The notes: a model not told the origin generated them from the sequence alone. Shown: positions 46,912 to 55,854, numbered from the stretch's first letter. The stretch: DNA of 64,000 bases from Burkholderia savannae (GCF_001524445.2 NZ_CP013418.1:2108001-2172000), one strand, 5' to 3'. Numbers and translations: made by a program.

Positions 46912-46966
46912 CAGTCTAATCATTTGCCCCCAAAGCAAGCGCATCGCCCCCTCCCAACCCACCACC

Positions 46967-47902
46967 TCACCCAAACGCAACCGAACAATTGCGCCCCTGC
47001 CGCTTCGCGCGGTAAAGCGCGGCATCGGCTTCGTTGACGAGCGTCTCGTGCGTGAGCGCGCCCACGTGCGCGGCCGCGCCGCCCACGCTCGCCGTCACCG
47101 GCACCCGCGCGCCTTCCGCTTCGATCGGCGTGCTGCCGATCGTCTGGCGAATCTTCTCGGCCACTTGCATCGCCTCGTCGAGCGACGTGCACGGCAGCAG
47201 CAGCGCGAATTCCTCGCCGCCGAAGCGGCCGAACGTGTCCTGCGAACGCACGACGTCCGCGACGCGCTGCGCCATCACGCGCAACACGTTGTCCCCGACG
47301 ACATGGCCGAAGCGATCGTTGATCGTCTTGAAGTGGTCGAGATCGAACAGCAGCACCGACAGATTGCCGCCGTAACGCTGCCAGCGCGAGAACTCGTCGC
47401 GCAGCCGCGCCTCGAAGAAGCGCCGGTTCGCAATGCCCGTCAGGCCGTCGCGGTTCGCATATTCCTGCAGCTTCGCGACGGCCTCCTCGCGCTCGCGCTG
47501 CATCACGCTCACGTGCGTGACGTCGGAGATCGTCACGCAGACGGCCTCCACTTCGCGTGCGCGCGCGATCGGCACGAACGTGCAGTCCTGCTGCATGAAG
47601 TCGACGCCGCCCGTGATCGGCCGGTCATGATCGAAGCGGAACAGATACGGGCGCTGCTCCCACGAACTGAACGCAAAGCTGCCGAGCTGAAACACGCTCT
47701 CGATCTTGCGCGACAGCCACGCGCGCGGCAGCTCCGGAAAGCAGTCGAACAGATTGCGGCCGATCACGTCGGCCGCGGCGACGCCGCTGTGGTCCTGCAT
47801 GAACCGGTTCCACATGAGCACCTTCATCTCGCGGTCGAGCACGAAAATACCGAAGCTGACCCGTTCGATGACGAGATCGCTCAGCGAAGCAAGCAGGTTC
47901 AT
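46967..47902 (-). CDS. PAS-GGDEF diguanylate cyclase
   Basis: The 311-residue soluble protein has an N-terminal PAS domain (SFGIFVLDREMKVLMWNRFM and, near the end of the domain, CVTISDVTHVSVMQRERE). A GGDEF domain has the active GGEEF form (FGRFGGEEFALLLP, about residue 225). The inhibitory site five residues before reads RSQD, so it fits RxxD and feedback control by c-di-GMP is likely. It makes c-di-GMP. The start overlaps the CheC stop by ATGA. It is the third gene of a regulator-CheC-cyclase operon, which suggests that its output is tied to that regulator. Confidence 0.92.
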   Translation of the reverse strand: MNLLASLSDLVIERVSFGIFVLDREMKVLMWNRFMQDHSGVAAADVIGRNLFDCFPELPRAWLSRKIESVFQLGSFAFSSWEQRPYLFRFDHDRPITGGVDFMQQDCTFVPIARAREVEAVCVTISDVTHVSVMQREREEAVAKLQEYANRDGLTGIANRRFFEARLRDEFSRWQRYGGNLSVLLFDLDHFKTINDRFGHVVGDNVLRVMAQRVADVVRSQDTFGRFGGEEFALLLPCTSLDEAMQVAEKIRQTIGSTPIEAEGARVPVTASVGGAAAHVGALTHETLVNEADAALYRAKRQGRNCSVAFG

Positions 47903-48522
47903 AAGCTGGACAGCAACGTATCGAGGGCGTCGCTCATGTGACGAATCGAGTCTTCCGCGAGCAGCATCACGAAATGCGTGCGGGCACCGTCGTCCGCGAC
48001 GCCGAAATTCACTTCGAGCAGGAGCGTCTCGCTCCACGCGAGCACGTCGGGCTGAAACACGTCGTCGAGCGCGATGTCTTCGCCGAGCAGCCCCGGCGGC
48101 GAAAACACCGGCGTGCGCCCGAGTTCGTCGAGAATCGACGACACGCACGCGCCCATCAGCACGTTCGCCATGTCGAACATCAGCTCGGCCTGCGTGACGG
48201 TGCCGAACTCGCCGTCCGCGTACGCATCGTCGACGAGCGACACGAGCTGGCCGACGCCCGCGCTGCGGCACAGCATCAGCGCCTCGCCCTTGATGTCGGA
48301 GCGGAAGCCCTGACGCACGGCGGTCACGTTGTCGTGAATGCCCGTCATGTCGCGCAGCACGCGCCCGACGTCGGCCGCGCGCACGACGCGCACGCGCGGC
48401 ACCGACAGCTCGATGAAGGTGCCGAGGAGAAGCGCGAGGCGCGCCGCCGCGCGTCCCATCGCGAGGTTGGCGATCTCCTGCAAGGCGTCGCGTTGCTCCG
48501 CCGTCAACACCGTCTCAGACAT
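47899..48522 (-). CDS. CheC-family phosphatase
   Basis: The 207-residue protein has two CheC/CheX/FliY half-sites. The first, DALQEIANLAMGRAAARLA, has the catalytic Glu and Asn. The second, ELMFDMANVLMGACVSSIL, has Asp in place of Glu and may be weaker. CheC proteins remove phosphate from CheY-type receivers. The likely target is the single-domain regulator encoded immediately upstream, whose stop lies inside this gene's first codons (8 bp overlap). The start at 48522 has AAGGAG ten bases before it. An ATG at 48531 is too close to that site. Confidence 0.88.
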   Translation of the reverse strand: MSETVLTAEQRDALQEIANLAMGRAAARLALLLGTFIELSVPRVRVVRAADVGRVLRDMTGIHDNVTAVRQGFRSDIKGEALMLCRSAGVGQLVSLVDDAYADGEFGTVTQAELMFDMANVLMGACVSSILDELGRTPVFSPPGLLGEDIALDDVFQPDVLAWSETLLLEVNFGVADDGARTHFVMLLAEDSIRHMSDALDTLLSSL

Positions 48523-48883
48523 ACAACCCATACTCCTTGAGAATGGGCAGCAATGCTTCCGAGGTGACGGGCTTGGCGACGAAAGCCGCCGCGCCCAGCT
48601 CGCGCACGCGTGCCTGCGCCATCGGTTGGATATCGGCGGACACGACGATCACGAACGTGTTCAGATCCTCGCCGCGCAACGTCTCGAGCACTTCGTAGCC
48701 GCTCATGTCCGGCATCGTCAGATCGAGGAACATCACCGATGCCTTGCCGTCGCGATACAGCATCAACGCGTCGCGACCGTTCGACGCATAGTTCACGTCG
48801 ACGTCCCAATCCGCCGGCAGCGCCTTCGTCAGCAGCTTGCGAGCGAGCAAGGAATCATCGGCGATCACAATCGGCAGGGGCAT
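48515..48883 (-). CDS. Single-domain CheY-like response regulator
   Basis: The 122-residue receiver has the acidic pair in VIADDSLLARK, phospho-acceptor Asp54 in MFLDLTMPDMSGYE, Thr/Ser in VVSADIQ and Lys in FVAKPVT. It has no output domain, so it acts by protein contact. CheC and a diguanylate cyclase follow it with overlapping genes, and phosphorylation may therefore control c-di-GMP production. The kinase is not in the operon; the hybrid kinase at 49388 is the nearest candidate. Confidence 0.92.
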   Translation of the reverse strand: MPLPIVIADDSLLARKLLTKALPADWDVDVNYASNGRDALMLYRDGKASVMFLDLTMPDMSGYEVLETLRGEDLNTFVIVVSADIQPMAQARVRELGAAAFVAKPVTSEALLPILKEYGLYV

Positions 48884-49387
48884 GGCTGTCGTAACGGTAA
48901 ACGGAGTCGTGTGTCTCGCGTTAACGACGGTTCGCCGCGCTTCTTTAGGCAAGGTGCGACTGGGCGATACGAGGGACGAACCACGCGCGAACCGCTCGGC
49001 TCGCAAGAACCGGCTCGACACGCCGGATGCGCCCGCCCGCGGATGAACCTCGCCGAGGCCGCGCCCGGGCATCGCGGGCATTTTCCGCATAGGAAAGCGA
49101 TGCGGGATTCTGGGAGTAAACCCCGTGCGTTGCAACTCGCCATTTTTGCGGGTTCGAACAGAATTGATTAGCCCGAATTCGAATCCGGGAATAGCTCGGG
49201 TTGTTTTCGCGATAAGCACGCAAATTATTCCTTTGCTTACGTTTGCGCTTTTGAATTCGTCGCTGTTTGCGCGAAGCCGCCGCAAGCGAAGGAAATCCGG
49301 GCTTGCGCAATGCCCGCGCCGCATCGGGGCGCGCACGCGCGACTCGTTTATGATGCCGATCAATCCTCTTGCACTCGTTCGCCAACC
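48884..49387. other. Divergent intergenic region between the CheY-like and hybrid-kinase genes
   Basis: 504 bp without a supportable gene. The stretch 49140-49290 is AT-richer and probably holds one or both promoters. No clear operator was seen. Confidence 0.4.
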
Positions 49388-51667
49388 ATGACGCCCGAAC
49401 GGCCCGACGCCTCACGCTCGACACCGCCCGACAATGATTGGGAGGACGATGCGTCGTTCGCATCCGGCGCGCCGGAGCACGACTTCGCGGTGCGGCGCGT
49501 GACGCTCATCGTGATGCTCGTCGCCGCGATCGTGCTGCCGTGCGTCTACGTCGCGGTGATGGCGTACAACGACATGCGCACGCGCGAAGCGACCGCGCGC
49601 GACGTGACGATGCGCACCGTGCGCGTCGCGGAAGAACACGCGCTGAAGGTGTTCGACCTGTCGGAGACGCTCGACGCGCGCATCGTCGATCTCGTTCAGG
49701 ATCTCGACGACGCCGCGGTCCGCAACGCCGAAGCCGACATCCACGACGCGCTCAACACGATCGGCGGCGGCTATCCGCAGGTCGCGTCGGTGTCGATCTT
49801 CGGCGCGAGCGGGATGCTGCTCGCAAACAGCCTCTATTACCCGGCGCCGTATGCGTCGATCGCGAATCGCGACGATTTCGTCGGCATCCGCGACGGCAAG
49901 GTGATCGAGCACATCTCGCGCGTGATGCCGGGGCCGCTCAAGGCGGCGAATCCGGGGCCCGTGTTCAACACGGGCGTCGCGCGGCGTCACAGCGACGGAA
50001 CGTTCGCGGGAATGGTGTCGATCGCGCTGAAATCAGCGTATTTCAATGCGTTCTATCGCGATCTGCTCGGCGGCGCGGACGCGCCGATGTCGATGGCGCT
50101 CACGCGCAGCGACGGCGCCGTGCTCGCGTCGTATCCGCCCGCGCCGCGCGGCGCGCCGGGCGACGCCGCCGCGCAGGCCGACAGCGCGACGCCGTTCGGC
50201 GGCGCGCAAGGCGATCAGCACGCGGGCGTCGTGCGCGTGAAGCGCGACGGCGACAGCGAGATCGTCGCGTACCGGCAGGTCGGCAGCTATCCGGTGTTCG
50301 TGTCGTGCGCGTACCGCACGTCGGCGATCCGCAGCGCTTGGTACGAACACCTGAGCGTCCTGTTCATCTCGATGTTCGCGCCGTCCGCCGCGCTGTGGGG
50401 CGTGATCTGGCTGTCGCTCAAGCGGCTGCGCGCGGAGGAGGAGGCGTGGGAGCGCTGGCAGGCGGAGGCGTCGATGCGGCGCTCGATCGAATCGGCGTAC
50501 CGGCAATCGCGCAAGATGGAAGCGCTCGGCAATCTGGTCGGCAGCGTCGCGCACGACTTCAACAATCTGCTGATGATCATCTCGAGCAACGTGCAGATCG
50601 CGCGGCGGCGCGGCGTCCAGCATCTCGACACGGAGCTCGCCGCGATCGAGCGCGCGCTGAAGAACGGCCAGTCGCTCACGCGCCAGTTGCTCGGCGTCGC
50701 GCGCAAGCAGCCGCTGCGCAGCGAGACGATCGACATCGCGCAATGGCTCGCATCGTGCCGCGAATTGCTGAAGACATCGCTCGGCTCGAAATCGACGCTC
50801 GCCGTCGACGCGCAGCTCGACTTGTGGCCCGTACGCGTCGACGTCGCGGAACTCGAGCTCGCGGTGATCAATCTCGCCGTCAACGCCCGCGACGCGATGC
50901 CTCAGGGCGGCCGCTTCAAGATCAGCGCGCACAACATTACGTTTCGCCGCGAGGACGGCTTTCCGCTGACGGGCGACTTCGTGCGGATCTCGGTCGAGGA
51001 CACGGGGCTGGGCATGCCGCCCGACGTGCTCGCGCGCGCGTTCGAACCGCTTTTCACGACGAAGGCGAAGGGGATGGGCACGGGCCTCGGGCTGCCGCAG
51101 GTGTTCGCGTTTTGCGAGCGTTCGGGCGGCCTGGCGACGATCGAGAGCGAAGTCGGCGCCGGCACGTCGGTGCGGCTCTATCTGCCGCGCACGATGGAGC
51201 TCGCGCCGCCCGCCGCCGCGCCGGACGCGATCGATAAGCCGGCCGCATCGACGCCGGCGGGCTTGAGAATCCTGCTCGTCGAAGACAACGGCGAAGTTGC
51301 GGCGGGCACCGAGGCGCTGCTCGAGCTGCTTGGCCACCAGGTCACGCACGCGCCGAATGCGGACGACGCGCTGCGCATGCTGAACGAAGCAGACGCCGAG
51401 CCGACCGCGCCCGGCGCATTCGATCTCGTGATCTCGGACATCCACATGCCGGGCACGATGAACGGAATCGATCTTGCGGAGGCGATCGAGCGCGGCGACG
51501 CGAAGCTGCCGGTGATTCTCATCACCGGCTATGCGGAGGAATTCGACCGGACGCGGCGCGTGCATGCGCGCCTGCTGTCGAAGCCGTTCGACATCGCGCT
51601 GCTCGACGACTTGCTGCTGAAGATTCAGCACGAGCGCGATATGGGGCACGCGGGGCGTGCTGATTGA
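49388..51667 (+). CDS. Hybrid sensor histidine kinase with C-terminal receiver
   Basis: The 759-residue protein has a membrane helix at about residues 37-60 and an extracytoplasmic sensor region (to about 310). That region has PQVASVSIFGASGMLLANS, reminiscent of dCache domains. A second helix lies near 320-345. The transmitter has His389 in GSVAHDFNNLLMIISSN, an N box (INLAVNARDAMPQGG) and G boxes (DTGLGMPPDVLARAFEPLFT, GTGLGLPQVFAF). The receiver near residues 620-745 has Asp684 in LVISDIHMPGTMNG. The HDFNNLL form is that of NtrB-like HWE-free kinases that often feed a separate regulator. It could serve the CheY-like protein encoded divergently. The start is the ATG at 49388. Confidence 0.9.
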   Translation: MTPERPDASRSTPPDNDWEDDASFASGAPEHDFAVRRVTLIVMLVAAIVLPCVYVAVMAYNDMRTREATARDVTMRTVRVAEEHALKVFDLSETLDARIVDLVQDLDDAAVRNAEADIHDALNTIGGGYPQVASVSIFGASGMLLANSLYYPAPYASIANRDDFVGIRDGKVIEHISRVMPGPLKAANPGPVFNTGVARRHSDGTFAGMVSIALKSAYFNAFYRDLLGGADAPMSMALTRSDGAVLASYPPAPRGAPGDAAAQADSATPFGGAQGDQHAGVVRVKRDGDSEIVAYRQVGSYPVFVSCAYRTSAIRSAWYEHLSVLFISMFAPSAALWGVIWLSLKRLRAEEEAWERWQAEASMRRSIESAYRQSRKMEALGNLVGSVAHDFNNLLMIISSNVQIARRRGVQHLDTELAAIERALKNGQSLTRQLLGVARKQPLRSETIDIAQWLASCRELLKTSLGSKSTLAVDAQLDLWPVRVDVAELELAVINLAVNARDAMPQGGRFKISAHNITFRREDGFPLTGDFVRISVEDTGLGMPPDVLARAFEPLFTTKAKGMGTGLGLPQVFAFCERSGGLATIESEVGAGTSVRLYLPRTMELAPPAAAPDAIDKPAASTPAGLRILLVEDNGEVAAGTEALLELLGHQVTHAPNADDALRMLNEADAEPTAPGAFDLVISDIHMPGTMNGIDLAEAIERGDAKLPVILITGYAEEFDRTRRVHARLLSKPFDIALLDDLLLKIQHERDMGHAGRAD

Positions 51668-51734
51668 GGTGAGCGGCGGCGCGCCGGCTGCCCGTTGGTC
51701 GATGAAGGATGGGGCGATGCGCGAGTGAGTCGGC

Positions 51735-51870
<136 letters not shown>

Positions 51871-51997
51871 CGGGCAGCATCGGGCCGCGATGGCGTCAGG
51901 CCAAGCCGTCACCCTTCCGTGGCAGTCGATGCCAAGACGAACGCTTGAACGCGCGCGCGCCTCGACATCCGTATGTCCCGATCGCGCCGCCAATCGC

Positions 51998-52555
51998 TCA
52001 GGCCGGCTTCGCGTGCCGGCGCACCCAGTCCGCGTAGCGATCGACGAAACCTTGCAGGAACTTGCGCGTGTCGTCGTTGACGAGGTTGCCCTGCGCGTCG
52101 ATCTTCGACGCGTCGTGCTTGATGAAGATTTCGGGCTGTCCGAGCGTCGGGACGTCGAGATACGCGAGTACGTTGCGCAGGTGCTGTTGCGCGAGCGCCG
52201 TGCCGGTCGCGCCCGGCGACGTGCCGAGCACGGCGGCCGGCTTGCCCGTCCACGAATTGCTGCCCCACGGACGCGACCCCCAGTCGAGCGCGTTCTTCAG
52301 CACGCCGGGCATCGAGCGGTTGTACTCGGGCGTGACGAACAGCAGCCCCTGCGCGGCTTCGATCGACTGTTTGAAACGCTTCGCGACGTCGGGGAAATCC
52401 GCGTCGTAGTCCTGGCTATATAGCGGCAGCGAGCCGATATCGATCGATTCGAACGACAGATCGGCGGGCGCAAGCGAAATTACGGCCTGCGCGAGCGCGC
52501 GATTGAACGATTCGCGCCGCAGACTGCCGACAATCACCGCAATTCGATAAGCCAT
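51998..52555 (-). CDS. NADPH-dependent FMN reductase (ChrR/NQO type)
   Basis: The 185-residue flavodoxin-like protein has the FMN loop VGSLRRESFNRALA and the signature LLFVTPEYNRSMPGVLKNAL followed by DW. These define the NADPH-dependent quinone/FMN reductases such as ChrR and YieF. It probably reduces quinones or other electron acceptors by two electrons in the cytoplasm. It is a single gene. Its own promoter should lie in 52556-52650, which is AT-richer. Confidence 0.92.
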   Translation of the reverse strand: MAYRIAVIVGSLRRESFNRALAQAVISLAPADLSFESIDIGSLPLYSQDYDADFPDVAKRFKQSIEAAQGLLFVTPEYNRSMPGVLKNALDWGSRPWGSNSWTGKPAAVLGTSPGATGTALAQQHLRNVLAYLDVPTLGQPEIFIKHDASKIDAQGNLVNDDTRKFLQGFVDRYADWVRRHAKPA

Positions 52556-52675
52556 CTGATTCTCCTTCCGTTCAGTAGGTAATCAATCTGTTTTGTTTCT
52601 GATTTCGCATCAATTGGCCCTTTTATGAGCAAGCCAGCTTGAATCCCGGTAGATCGGGACTTCGAACCGGATTTC

Positions 52676-52712
52676 CACAAAGTTATCCACAGAAAATGTG
52701 GATAACTTTGTG
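52676..52712. promoter_or_regulatory. Perfect inverted repeat containing two DnaA boxes
   Basis: The 16-base arms CACAAAGTTATCCACA and TGTGGATAACTTTGTG are separated by five bases. Each arm holds the consensus DnaA box TTATCCACA (52683-52691 and, inverted, 52697-52705). It lies in the 392 bp gap between the FMN reductase and the sigma-factor gene, 2.5 kb before parA. As a hairpin it could also end transcription, but no T run follows. Confidence 0.7.
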
Positions 52713-52947
52713 AATATGTATAGCCGTTCCATTTATGTCGCCGATGTCAGTTCAGCGCGTATGTTGCCGATTGGCGGCATGGTCTACGATGAGAGCATAG
52801 CGCGCGACGGCGCGTCGAGAAACGCGAACGCGCCCGACAACGACACGCATCGCTTGCAACACCCTTGCAACGACGCGCGTCGCATGGATAATCTTGCGCT
52901 GCCGCCTGCGCGTGCCGTGTGCGCGGGCACGAACCGGAAGCCATCCC

Positions 52948-53553
52948 ATGCAGCACGCGCGCCCCGCGCACGACGATCCCGCCTATCTCGCGCAATTGCG
53001 CCACGATTTACTCCGCTTCGCGCGCCTGCAATTGCGCGATGCCGATGCAGCCGAAGACGCCGTCCAGGAAGCGCTTGCGGCCGCGTGGGCTCAGGCCGGG
53101 CGCTTCGACGGACAGTCGAGCCACAAGACCTGGGTGTTCGGCATCCTACGCAACAAACTGATCGACACGATGCGGGCACGCCGGCGGACGATCAATGCGT
53201 CGGCGCTCGACGCCGAACTCGACGGCGAAGCACTTCTCGATCGCGAACTGTTCGCGGACAATGGCCACTGGGCGCCGCATGCGAAGCCGCGTCCGTGGCC
53301 GAAGCCGGAAACCGTCCTGCAGCAGCGGCAATTCTGGATGCTGTTCGAGATGTGTCTCGATCATCTGCCGGAGCAGATCGGCCGCGTGTTCATGATGCGC
53401 GAATTCCTCGACTTCGCCATCGAGGACATCTGCATGGAGCTCGAGTTGAAGGCGAATCATTGCAGCGTCCTGCTATACCGCGCACGAACCCGGCTGCGCA
53501 CCTGTCTCACCGAAAAAGGCCTGACGACCGAAGATGCTACTGGGGAAATGTAA
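52948..53553 (+). CDS. ECF-type RNA polymerase sigma factor
   Basis: The 201-residue protein has region 2 (DLLRFARLQLRDADAAEDAV with QEALAAAW, then SHKTWVFGILRNKLIDTMR) and region 4 (LPEQIGRVFMMREFLDFAIE, then ELKANHCSVLLYRARTRLR). It lacks regions 1 and 3, as ECF factors do. It should redirect RNA polymerase in response to a signal relayed by the small protein encoded at its 3' end, which overlaps it by 20 bp. I took the ATG at 52948 because MQHARPAHDD leads directly into region 2. Confidence 0.9.
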   Translation: MQHARPAHDDPAYLAQLRHDLLRFARLQLRDADAAEDAVQEALAAAWAQAGRFDGQSSHKTWVFGILRNKLIDTMRARRRTINASALDAELDGEALLDRELFADNGHWAPHAKPRPWPKPETVLQQRQFWMLFEMCLDHLPEQIGRVFMMREFLDFAIEDICMELELKANHCSVLLYRARTRLRTCLTEKGLTTEDATGEM

Positions 53554-53731
53554 GGACATCACGCGGCTATTGTCGGACGAACTCGATCGTTCGCTGTCGC
53601 TCGACGAACGGCTCCGGGTGCGCGTGCATCTGCCGGCCTGCTCCGGCTGCCGCAACTATCGCATGCAGATTCGCTTGCTGCGGGAGGCCGCGCGCGTGTC
53701 AGGCGGGCGCGGGACGGAACAGGGCGAGTGA
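53534..53731 (+). CDS. Small zinc-finger anti-sigma factor candidate
   Basis: The 65-residue protein has a zf-HC2-like site (HLPACSGCRNY: His-x3-Cys-x2-Cys) preceded by CKDITRLLSDELDRSLSLDE. This is the N-terminal anti-sigma (ZAS) pattern. It should hold the ECF sigma factor in the cytoplasm and release it on oxidation or another cue. It has no membrane helix. Overlap with the sigma gene (20 bp) implies translational coupling. Confidence 0.82.
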   Translation: MLLGKCKDITRLLSDELDRSLSLDERLRVRVHLPACSGCRNYRMQIRLLREAARVSGGRGTEQGE

Positions 53732-54017
53732 GCGCTCCTCGTTCCTCGATGCGCACGAATCGCGCGTGGCCGGGGCGGTGGAGAACCGCGTGGATCGTTC
53801 AATGCCAGGTCAGCCGATCTACAAGCGGCGCGGCAAATTCGACGTTCGCCTGAAATTGCTCGGGATCGGGCGAGCAACTACGCGCGCTCAAACCGCTTCT
53901 GCCACGCTGCGCTTGGACAACCACGATAGCTGACCTGATAAGCCTCAGGCCGGCTGCATCCGTAGCAAAGAAAGCTGCCGGACCGACACTCTCTTCGAAA
54001 GTTTATTTTTTCAATAA

Positions 54018-54374
54018 TTATTCGAACAACGATTTCACTACTTCAGGCGGGCGACCGATCACTGCCTTATCGCCGTACACGACGATAGGGCGCTGCAACA
54101 GGACCGGGTGCTCCGCGATCGCGTCATACAGCTGCGTATCAGATATGGCGGGATCATCAAGATTGAGGTCCTTGTAAGGCACCTCGTTGTCACGGATCAT
54201 TTCGCGCACCGGGCGCCCCAGTTGCCGATGGAGCGCCTTCAATTGCGCGACGGTCGGCGGTTGTTTCAGGTACTCGACGACATGAATGGCGTCCCCGGCC
54301 TGGTTGAGCGTTTCGAGCAACGCCAGCGTTTCACGCGATTTGGAGCAGCGAGGGTTGTGATAGATCGTGATCAT
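54018..54374 (-). CDS. arsC: ArsC-family arsenate reductase (glutaredoxin-dependent type)
   Basis: The 118-residue thioredoxin-fold protein starts MITIYHNPRCSKSRETLALL. The catalytic Cys is in NPRCSKS, and the basic residue segment RPIVVYGDKAVIGRPPE is typical of plasmid-type ArsC. It reduces arsenate to arsenite with glutaredoxin. No arsenic efflux genes lie nearby, so it may be the housekeeping member of the family (YffB/Spx-like relatives look similar). It is convergent with the sigma/anti-sigma pair. Confidence 0.88.
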   Translation of the reverse strand: MITIYHNPRCSKSRETLALLETLNQAGDAIHVVEYLKQPPTVAQLKALHRQLGRPVREMIRDNEVPYKDLNLDDPAISDTQLYDAIAEHPVLLQRPIVVYGDKAVIGRPPEVVKSLFE

Positions 54375-54568
54375 CGGTCAGCGGATGAAAGTGGGTGAAT
54401 GACGCGGGTATTGTAGCGGCCGCGGCATTAGGCGGCTGGGCGCTGGGGATTGCGGGCGAATCGCTGGTAGGTCTGGGCGTCAAGTGCTTAGTTGTCGTTG
54501 ACCCACGGCGGTTGAATCGACGCGCATCGTAGGCTACGGACGCAACAGACGATATCGCGGCGGCGCCA

Positions 54569-54584
54569 GTTTATGCGCATAAAG
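54569..54584. promoter_or_regulatory. parS partition site, copy 1
   Basis: GTTTATGCGCATAAAG: a 14 bp perfect palindrome (TTTATGCGCATAAA) seen three times in 1.3 kb around parA. It matches the parS sequence I recall for chromosome 2 of B. cenocepacia, bound by ParB. Confidence 0.9.
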
Positions 54585-54604
54585 TCCGACGCAATGCGAT
54601 GACA

Positions 54605-54909
54605 TTCGGCTTCGGCTTCGGCTTCGGCTTCGGCTTCGGCTTCGGCTTCGGCTTCGGCTTCGGCTTCGGCTTCGGCTTCGGCTTCGGCTTCGGCTTCGGC
54701 TTCGGCTTCGGCTTCGGCTTCGGCTTCGGCTTCGGCTTCGGCTTCGGCTTCGGCTTCGGCTTCGGCTTCGGCTTCGGCTTCGGCTTCGGCTTCGGCTTCG
54801 GCTTCGGCTTCGGCTTCGGCTTCGGCTTCGGCTTCGGCTTCGGCTTCGGCTTCGGCTTCGGCTTCGGCTTCGGCTTCGGCTTCGGCTTCGGCTTCGGCTT
54901 CGGCTTCGA
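54605..54909. repeat. Hexanucleotide repeat (TTCGGC), about 50 copies
   Basis: A virtually perfect array of about 305 bp, the longest in the window. It lies between parS copies 1 and 2, just 21 bp from copy 1. Long frames reading Gly-Phe or Glu-Ala across it are products of the period, not likely genes. Confidence 0.97.
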
Positions 54910-55077
54910 ACATCATCACATCAGCATCTGCGTGACAACGATGGCCGCTTCGCGCACAAGTTTGATCTCCCTCGACGCGCTACAGCCCACCAACTCAGAT
55001 CGCAGTGTCGAACCTGCGTTATCGATCGGCCGCCCATCACGACCGCACCCCGTCGATTCGCCCGACACCCGCCTCGG

Positions 55078-55093
55078 CTTTATGCGCATAAAC
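55078..55093. promoter_or_regulatory. parS partition site, copy 2
   Basis: CTTTATGCGCATAAAC holds the same 14 bp palindrome. It lies about 100 bp upstream of parA, where bound ParB could also influence parAB expression. Confidence 0.9.
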
Positions 55094-55180
55094 CATCGGC
55101 CAAATGGCTAGCGCGTGGTCAGTTCACAACAAATTCATTGAAATAAAAAATTCGTCCGGTAGAATTCTCCCGATCAAAAT

Positions 55181-55185
55181 AGGAG
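55181..55185 (+). promoter_or_regulatory. Ribosome-binding site that decides the TTG start of parA
   Basis: AGGAG, six bases before TTG at 55192. The conserved ParA start (AAEIIAVTQQKGG) follows directly and no ATG is available. Confidence 0.65.
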
Positions 55186-55191
55186 TGAAAA

Positions 55192-55854
55192 TTGGCAGCT
55201 GAAATCATTGCAGTCACTCAGCAAAAGGGCGGTGTCGGCAAGAGCACCATTGCGATGCACCTCGGCGCCGCATTCCACGAAAAAGGGCGACGCGTTCTGG
55301 TAATCGACGCCGATGGCCAAAACACCCTCGTTCACTGGTCCAGCGCCTCCGCAGATAGCGACACCGGCATCCCGTTCCCCGTCGTCAACCTCGCCGAAGC
55401 GGGCAGCCAGATTCACCGCGAAATCAAGAAATTCATCAACGACTACGACGTCATCATCGTCGACTGCCCGCCGTCGATCACCGAGAAGGTCTCCGGTGTC
55501 GTACTGCTCGCCGCGACGATCGCGGTGATCCCGACTTCGTCGTCGCCGGCCGACTATTGGTCGAGCGTCGGCCTCGTCAAACTGATTCAGCAAGCGCAGG
55601 TGATGAACGAGGATCTTCGCGCCGTGTTTCTACTGAACAAGACCGAAGAGAAGCGGATGCTCACGCGCGAATTGAAGCGTGCACTCGAAGAACTCGGCTT
55701 CCCGCTCCTCAGGACGCAAATTCCCACGCGAGAAGCCTATAAACAAGCGATGGCGCTAGGCCAAACCGTCTTGCAAATGAACGACCGCGGCGCAAAGCTC
55801 GCAGCGGCGGAAATCCGTGCATGTGCCGACGAGATCGGCGCGATGCTGCCCTGA
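55192..55854 (+). CDS. parA: ParA chromosome-partition ATPase
   Basis: The 220-residue MinD/ParA-type ATPase has the deviant Walker A QQKGGVGKSTIAMHLG, Walker A' VLVIDADGQ and Walker B VIIVDCPPSI. Together with ParB it segregates the replicon by cycling on the nucleoid. It is short, as type Ib ParA proteins are, and has no N-terminal DNA-binding domain, so it probably does not repress its own operon. Translation begins at a TTG. A parS site lies immediately after its stop, 24 bp before parB. Confidence 0.95.
   Translation: MAAEIIAVTQQKGGVGKSTIAMHLGAAFHEKGRRVLVIDADGQNTLVHWSSASADSDTGIPFPVVNLAEAGSQIHREIKKFINDYDVIIVDCPPSITEKVSGVVLLAATIAVIPTSSSPADYWSSVGLVKLIQQAQVMNEDLRAVFLLNKTEEKRMLTRELKRALEELGFPLLRTQIPTREAYKQAMALGQTVLQMNDRGAKLAAAEIRACADEIGAMLP

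Noticed and set aside
52698..53933. 411-codon plus-strand frame over the sigma-factor genes
   Set aside because: It overlaps the ECF sigma and anti-sigma genes in another frame and has no recognisable domain.
54488..54919. Frames encoding (Glu-Ala)n or (Gly-Phe)n across the 50-copy repeat
   Set aside because: Any hexamer repeat without a stop gives such frames on both strands. No ribosome site or conserved flanking sequence supports a gene.
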